From: Paramagnetospirillum magneticum AMB-1
GTDB taxonomy: Bacteria; Pseudomonadota; Alphaproteobacteria; Rhodospirillales; Magnetospirillaceae
Length of the DNA stretch: 64,000 nt
Reading direction: 5' to 3'
Assembly (NCBI RefSeq): GCF_000009985.1
Contig: NC_007626.1
Coordinates: 62,001-126,000, forward strand
Positions 60,273 to 64,000 of the stretch are shown here, in pieces. A program made the position numbers and the translations under genes. The notes beneath the pieces are model-generated. The model was not told where the DNA came from, made no database searches, and saw only the letters and a list, made by a program, of their open reading frames with translations. Positions within the stretch are counted from its first letter, which is position 1. Each line of letters opens with the position of its first letter.

Positions 60273-60412
60273 GCAGTGGTTCCTTGGTCGCAGACTCCCG
60301 CTCTTTACCCTGAAATCGGCCCCAGGACCAGTTTCTCGACTTTGGAAATGAAATCCGCCGCCCGGGCGTGTAGTGTCTGGCCGCGCTTCGCTACAACAAC
60401 GGGAGAGGGCCG
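60273..60412. other. Divergent intergenic region
   Basis: This 140-base stretch separates the minus-strand asnB operon and the plus-strand acetyltransferase trio, so it must hold two opposing promoters. I see the two ribosome sites (AAGGA for the minus strand, GGAGAGG at 60402-60408 for the plus strand) but no convincing -35/-10 pair or operator. Confidence 0.5.
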
Positions 60413-60892
60413 ATGCCGGTCACCGAAACGGTCACGCTGGGCAAGGATGTGCGGATCTTCCAGCCCGATCTGGTGAACCTCTACGGCTGTTCCATCGGCG
60501 ACGAGACCAAGATCGGCGCCTTCGTCGAGATTCAGGGCGGCGCCACCATCGGGGCGCGCTGCAAGATCTCCTCCCACAGCTTCGTCTGCGAGGGCGTCAC
60601 CATCGAGGATGAGGTGTTCGTCGGCCACGGCGTGATGTTCACCAACGACGTCTATCCCCGCGCCACCACCCCGGACGGCGCCCTGGCCACCGCCGCCGAC
60701 TGGACCTGCAGCCCGACCGTGGTGAAGCGCCGCGCCTCCATCGGCTCGGGCGCCACCATCCTGCCCAACCTGACCATCGGCGAGAACGCCCTGGTAGCGG
60801 CGGGGGCCGTGGTCACCAAGGACGTACCCGCCAACGCCATCGTCGCCGGTGTCCCGGCCGTGGTGGTGGGCGAAGTGGCGGACAAGCGCTAG
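60413..60892 (+). CDS. Left-handed beta-helix sugar N-acetyltransferase (WbpD/WlbB-like)
   Basis: A 159-residue hexapeptide-repeat acetyltransferase with repeated IG-type hexads (IGDETKIGAFVEIQGGATIG), GVMFTNDVYPRA, then PTVVKRRASIGSGATILPN and VPANAIVAGVPA. It is closest in pattern to enzymes that acetylate the 3-amino group of UDP-sugar acids. The strong GGAGAGG site fixes the ATG. It is a normal CoA-dependent type, in contrast to the lipoyl chimera at 20152-21264, and could also act in the nonulosonate route, though it lies 33 kb from legC. Confidence 0.88.
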   Translation: MPVTETVTLGKDVRIFQPDLVNLYGCSIGDETKIGAFVEIQGGATIGARCKISSHSFVCEGVTIEDEVFVGHGVMFTNDVYPRATTPDGALATAADWTCSPTVVKRRASIGSGATILPNLTIGENALVAAGAVVTKDVPANAIVAGVPAVVVGEVADKR

Positions 60893-60894
60893 AA

Positions 60895-62298
60895 ATGACC
60901 GATATCTCGTCCTACGCCTATCGCTGGCCCCATGGCGATCTTGCGGCCGATTCCCACTGGTCGCCCACCGCTTCGGGCCGCTTCCTGACCCGGTCCATGC
61001 CGGAAAGCCTGGCCGACCTGGAAGCCGATTCCCGCTGGCCGTCATTCTTTCCCTGTCCCCTGGTGCTGGTCACCACAAGGGACGGCGACAGGGTGCTGCT
61101 GGAGAAGGTGGTGGGGGCCTCGGTGGTCAACCGCTTCCCCTATACCCTGGCGCTCAGCTTCTGCACCCAGTCCCTGTCCAGCCGCCATTACGTGCGCCGC
61201 ACCTTCATCGACGCCCTCGAGCGCTCGGGCTCGGCCTCGGTGCAGTTCCTGCCCCCCGGCCCGGCCCTGGACGCCGCCATGAAGGCCATCGTCGAAGGTC
61301 CGGAAGAGCAGACCGACCAGCGCATCCGGACCAGCGGCCTTGCCACCCGCCCGGCGCGGACCAACGACGCGCCGGTCTTTACCGACGCCCACATGGTTTA
61401 TGAATGCCGTCTGGTGAAGCCCGGCCGCGACTTCGAAGGCGCCGCCATCAATGCCCGGCCCTATGCCGACGTGGGCAGCCACCGCATCTTTTTCCTGGAG
61501 ATCAACTCCATCCAGTTGCGCAAGGACATCGCCCGGGGCCAGAGCCAGATTCACTGGCGCGCCCTGCCGCTGTTCACGCCCGTGCTGGACTCGGCCACCG
61601 CCGCCACCGGCGACGCGGACGAGGCCCTGAAGCGCCTGGGCTACGTCAAGGGCTACACGCCGCGCTACGCCTTCCCCAGCGCCGGCACCACCGCCTTCGA
61701 GGCCGACGGCGAGGCCGACGGCATGGCCTACAAGGATCTGGCGCCGCTGCCCAAGGATCAGGTGGAGGTGGACAACGACCGCGCCCGCTGGCCGTGCTTC
61801 TTCCCCTCCTCGGTGGGCATGATCACCAGCTGGACCGCCGACGGCAAAGCCAACGTCATGCCCTGCGGCTCCACCACCATCGTCAGCCGCCACCCCCTGG
61901 TGGTGGCGCCCTGCGTCTCCTACGCCGCCATCAACGACCGCTATGCCCGGCGCCAGTCCCTGGACGATATCCGCCGCACCGGCCGCTTCGGCTGTGGCGT
62001 GCCGTTCATCAGCGAGGCCATGGTCGACGCCATCCGCTATTCCGGCAACGTCTCCATCGTCGATGACGGCGACAAGCTGGCTCATGCCGGCCTGTCCCTG
62101 GCCGAGGGCGGCGCCAGCCCGCTGATCGACCAGATGCCGGTGCATTTCGACTGCAAGGTGACAGGCGAGATCTGCCTGGGCACCCATGTGATGTTCCTGG
62201 GCGAGGTGGAGCGTCTGTTCGTGCGCGCCGACGTGTCGCCCGCCAACCCGCTGGAATGGATTCCCTGGGCCGATGTGCGCCCGGTGCAAGGAGCTTAA
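60895..62298 (+). CDS. Protein with two flavin-reductase-like (FMN split-barrel) domains
   Basis: A 467-residue protein with an internal repeat. Residues about 45-230 and 290-460 both resemble flavin-reductase-like split barrels: compare WPSFFPCPLVLVTT and WPCFFPSSVGMITS, and NRFPYTLALSFC with SRHPLVVAPCVS. These bind FMN or a related flavin. No redox partner is encoded nearby except sugar enzymes. It starts two bases after the acetyltransferase and is followed at once by an SDR, so it probably serves the same sugar branch. Its reaction is unknown. Confidence 0.78.
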   Translation: MTDISSYAYRWPHGDLAADSHWSPTASGRFLTRSMPESLADLEADSRWPSFFPCPLVLVTTRDGDRVLLEKVVGASVVNRFPYTLALSFCTQSLSSRHYVRRTFIDALERSGSASVQFLPPGPALDAAMKAIVEGPEEQTDQRIRTSGLATRPARTNDAPVFTDAHMVYECRLVKPGRDFEGAAINARPYADVGSHRIFFLEINSIQLRKDIARGQSQIHWRALPLFTPVLDSATAATGDADEALKRLGYVKGYTPRYAFPSAGTTAFEADGEADGMAYKDLAPLPKDQVEVDNDRARWPCFFPSSVGMITSWTADGKANVMPCGSTTIVSRHPLVVAPCVSYAAINDRYARRQSLDDIRRTGRFGCGVPFISEAMVDAIRYSGNVSIVDDGDKLAHAGLSLAEGGASPLIDQMPVHFDCKVTGEICLGTHVMFLGEVERLFVRADVSPANPLEWIPWADVRPVQGA

Positions 62299-62301
62299 GG
62301 A

Positions 62302-63303
62302 ATGAGCGGCAGGATTCTGGTCACCGGCGGGGCCGGTTTCATCGGCAGCCATCTGGTGGATCTGCTGGTCTCCCAGGGCCAGGCGGTCACCGTGCTGGAC
62401 GACTTCTCCACGGGCGAGGCCGCCAATCTGGCCGAAGCCGGCGGGGCGGGCGACGTACGGGTTCTGACCGGCACCATCCTGGACCGCGACGCGGTGGCCG
62501 CCGCCATGGAGGGCTGCGACCGCGTCTTCCACCTGGCGGTGCAGTGCGTGCGCAAATCCCTGGGCCAGCCCATCGAAAACCACGACGTCAACGCCACCGG
62601 CACGCTGTACCTGCTGGAGGAGGCCAGAAAGCGCCAGGTGTCGCGCTTCGTCTACTGCTCGTCGTCAGAGGTCTATGGCAACGGCCGCGATTCCTTGCTG
62701 AACGAGGACAGGACGGTGTGCGAGCCGGTCACCGTCTATGGCGCCGCCAAGCTGGCCGGCGAGCTTTACGCCAAGGCCTATCACCGCACCTACGGCCTGC
62801 CCACCGTGGTGGTGCGCCCGTTCAATTCCTATGGCCCGCGCGAGCATTACAAGGGTCAGAGGGCGGAGGTGATTCCCCGCTTCCTGATCCGGGTGCTGAA
62901 CGGCCTGCCCCCCACCATTTTCGGTGACGGCAGCGCCGGACGCGACTTCACCTATGTCACCGAGACCGCCCGCGGGCTGGCCATGGCGGCCCAGTGCGAC
63001 GCCCTGGTCGGCCGCGAGATCAACATCGCCTATGGCCGCATGGTGACCGTGAAGGAGGTGGCGGAGTCCATCACGCGGCTGTGCCAGCGCCCCGACATCG
63101 CCCCCAGCTACGGCCCCGGCCGTCCCGGCGACGTCAAGGCCCTGCACGCCGACACCGCCCTGGCCCGCTCGCTGCTGGGCTTCAAGGCCGAGATCGGCTT
63201 CGAGCAGGGTCTGGAAACCTATATCGACTGGTTCACCCGCCACCACCCCGACCCGGCCAGCCTGCTGGAAGACAAGGTGGAGAATTGGGAACTGCCGAAG
63301 TAA
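62302..63303 (+). CDS. NAD-dependent sugar epimerase/dehydratase (SDR)
   Basis: A 333-residue extended SDR: VTGGAGFIGSHLVDLL, YCSSSEVYGNG, YxxxK in VYGAAKLAGE, and RPFNSYGPREHYKG. The pattern fits UDP-sugar 4-epimerases or related dehydratases; the exact sugar is not readable. The ATG follows AAGGA. It ends three bases before the stop of the convergent partial membrane gene, with no room for a terminator. It completes the acetyltransferase-flavoprotein-SDR trio. Confidence 0.87.
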   Translation: MSGRILVTGGAGFIGSHLVDLLVSQGQAVTVLDDFSTGEAANLAEAGGAGDVRVLTGTILDRDAVAAAMEGCDRVFHLAVQCVRKSLGQPIENHDVNATGTLYLLEEARKRQVSRFVYCSSSEVYGNGRDSLLNEDRTVCEPVTVYGAAKLAGELYAKAYHRTYGLPTVVVRPFNSYGPREHYKGQRAEVIPRFLIRVLNGLPPTIFGDGSAGRDFTYVTETARGLAMAAQCDALVGREINIAYGRMVTVKEVAESITRLCQRPDIAPSYGPGRPGDVKALHADTALARSLLGFKAEIGFEQGLETYIDWFTRHHPDPASLLEDKVENWELPK

Positions 63304-63306
63304 GGC

Positions 63307-64000
63307 TCAGGGCCGCTTGACGATCACCAGCCGGGCGTCCCTGAAGCGAACCACGCGCTCGACCCAAGGCTGGCTCTCAAGCGTATCGAGCTCTGCCGGG
63401 CGAGCCGCCGCGCCGCCCTCCACGTATTCCGCATAGTTCAGCGGAGAACTGAGATAGAGGTTTGGCCATCCCTTGCGGGCAAGGATACCCGGAAAGTCTG
63501 ATGATTCCTTCAGCGCATCCTGGATTTCCTTGCTCCAGTAGTCGGAATCCTGTCGGAGCGAGCCGCCAACATAGTTCCGCAATCCCATGCCCGGTTCGCA
63601 GAAAAAATACATCAGCGGCCGGTCGGCGACCCACTCCACCGGCACCCCCTCGGCGGCCAGGGCCAGCGCAATCCCCCGGTCGATGATCTGGCCATCGTAG
63701 ATTTCTCGCCCCCAGTTCAAGGCCTTGCCCGGGCCATAGCCTGTGGCGGCCCCCACCGTCACCCACAGGAGGGCCATCGCCAGTGTGGAAGCCAGCCCGA
63801 TGCGGACCACACGGGCCGCCTTGTGCGCCGGGGCCAGCCAGCGCAGGGCGAAGGCAGGGTAAAATGCGCCAAACATTGCCGCCAGCAGATAAGGTTTGTT
63901 GCTGACTCCCGAGGAACGGTAGCCGGTCACCAGTTCGAGGCAGAGCGGCAGGAGCATCACCGCCAATGGCGCCAATAGCACGGATAGACGCCGCGGCTGC
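63307..64000 (-). CDS. C-terminal part of a polytopic membrane protein (partial)
   Basis: The reading frame runs to the right edge without a stop or a sure start, so the N-terminus is outside the window. The visible 231 residues include three or more hydrophobic segments (LLAAMFGAFYPAFAL, IGLASTLAMALLWV) and a soluble end of about 110 residues. This resembles the C-terminus of ArnT-like GT-C transferases, as in the protein at 48651-50468. The assignment is tentative. Confidence 0.6.
   Translation of the reverse strand, partial: QPRRLSVLLAPLAVMLLPLCLELVTGYRSSGVSNKPYLLAAMFGAFYPAFALRWLAPAHKAARVVRIGLASTLAMALLWVTVGAATGYGPGKALNWGREIYDGQIIDRGIALALAAEGVPVEWVADRPLMYFFCEPGMGLRNYVGGSLRQDSDYWSKEIQDALKESSDFPGILARKGWPNLYLSSPLNYAEYVEGGAAARPAELDTLESQPWVERVVRFRDARLVIVKRP

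Noticed and set aside
58353..60476. Long + strand open frame across the AsnB-like gene
   Set aside because: It is a reversed shadow of the minus-strand asparagine-synthase gene, which has Cys2 and the PP-loop.
1..64000. Magnetosome genes, prophage, insertion sequence or CRISPR
   Set aside because: No mam-type genes, transposase, integrase, phage structural genes or regularly spaced repeats were found.

Overview
The window is a high-GC, densely packed bacterial surface-glycan locus. Base composition, codon use and gene families suggest an alphaproteobacterium of the Rhodospirillales, possibly Magnetospirillum-like; this is inferred from style and gene content, as no rRNA or species marker is present. 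I see no tRNA, rRNA, CRISPR array, insertion sequence or integrase. No gap between genes exceeds 300 bases.

From 1 to 45186 almost every gene is on the + strand. Many are joined by 1-4 base stop/start overlaps (ATGA, GTGA, TGATG), so this is one long, translationally coupled biosynthetic array with a few internal breaks (around 17100, 21265, 32229 and 36977). Its blocks are: (a) 84-10116, nucleotide-sugar enzymes (two SDR proteins, RmlB/RmlA, a further SDR), a GT2 transferase, a PglK/MsbA-type ABC flippase and an HldE-like enzyme with swapped domain order; (b) 10091-15847, an APH-like kinase, a split transketolase and the rare 'sporadic carbohydrate cluster' set (2OG-Fe(II) oxygenase, LIC12192-family protein) with a radical SAM enzyme and a methyltransferase; (c) 15844-18210, an AT-rich TIGR04372-type glycosyltransferase and a radical SAM/SPASM protein; (d) 18191-21264, a fused alpha-beta 2-oxoacid dehydrogenase E1 followed by a chimera of lipoyl domain, E1/E3-binding domain and NeuD/PglD-type sugar N-acyltransferase; (e) 21386-27381, an aminotransferase, a WbuC cupin and the legionaminic-acid genes legB, legC, legG and legI with no ordinary legH; (f) 27378-41873, a methyltransferase, PHP, ATP-grasp, SDR, PtmE-like CBS-nucleotidyltransferase, B12-type radical SAM protein, an unknown large protein, two CMP-nonulosonate synthetases, another radical SAM protein, PtmA and a second NeuB homologue fused to CBS and TIM-barrel domains; (g) 41864-45186, an SGNH/MBOAT O-acylation pair and a methyltransferase.

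From 45213 to the end the strands alternate. There is a DPM1/GtrB-like GT2, a YfhO-like membrane protein, a GT39-like membrane protein, a FlaA1/PglF-type membrane 4,6-dehydratase, the housekeeping gene purH, a GT4 transferase, a minus-strand operon (asnB-like, O-antigen ligase/polymerase, GmhA-like SIS, wecB-like), a plus-strand trio (WbpD-like acetyltransferase, tandem flavin-reductase-like protein, SDR) and a partial membrane protein at the right edge.

Together the genes can make activated 6-deoxy and amino sugars, probably a modified heptose, and one or two CMP-nonulosonates of the legionaminic type. They can also decorate these sugars (methylation, O- and N-acylation, hydroxylation, radical chemistry), assemble them and export them. 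The most unusual feature is block (d). Its domain order suggests that an acyl group made by decarboxylating a 2-oxoacid is handed from lipoyl-lysine directly to an amino sugar without CoA, possibly filling the missing LegH step. That is an inference from sequence and has not been demonstrated.
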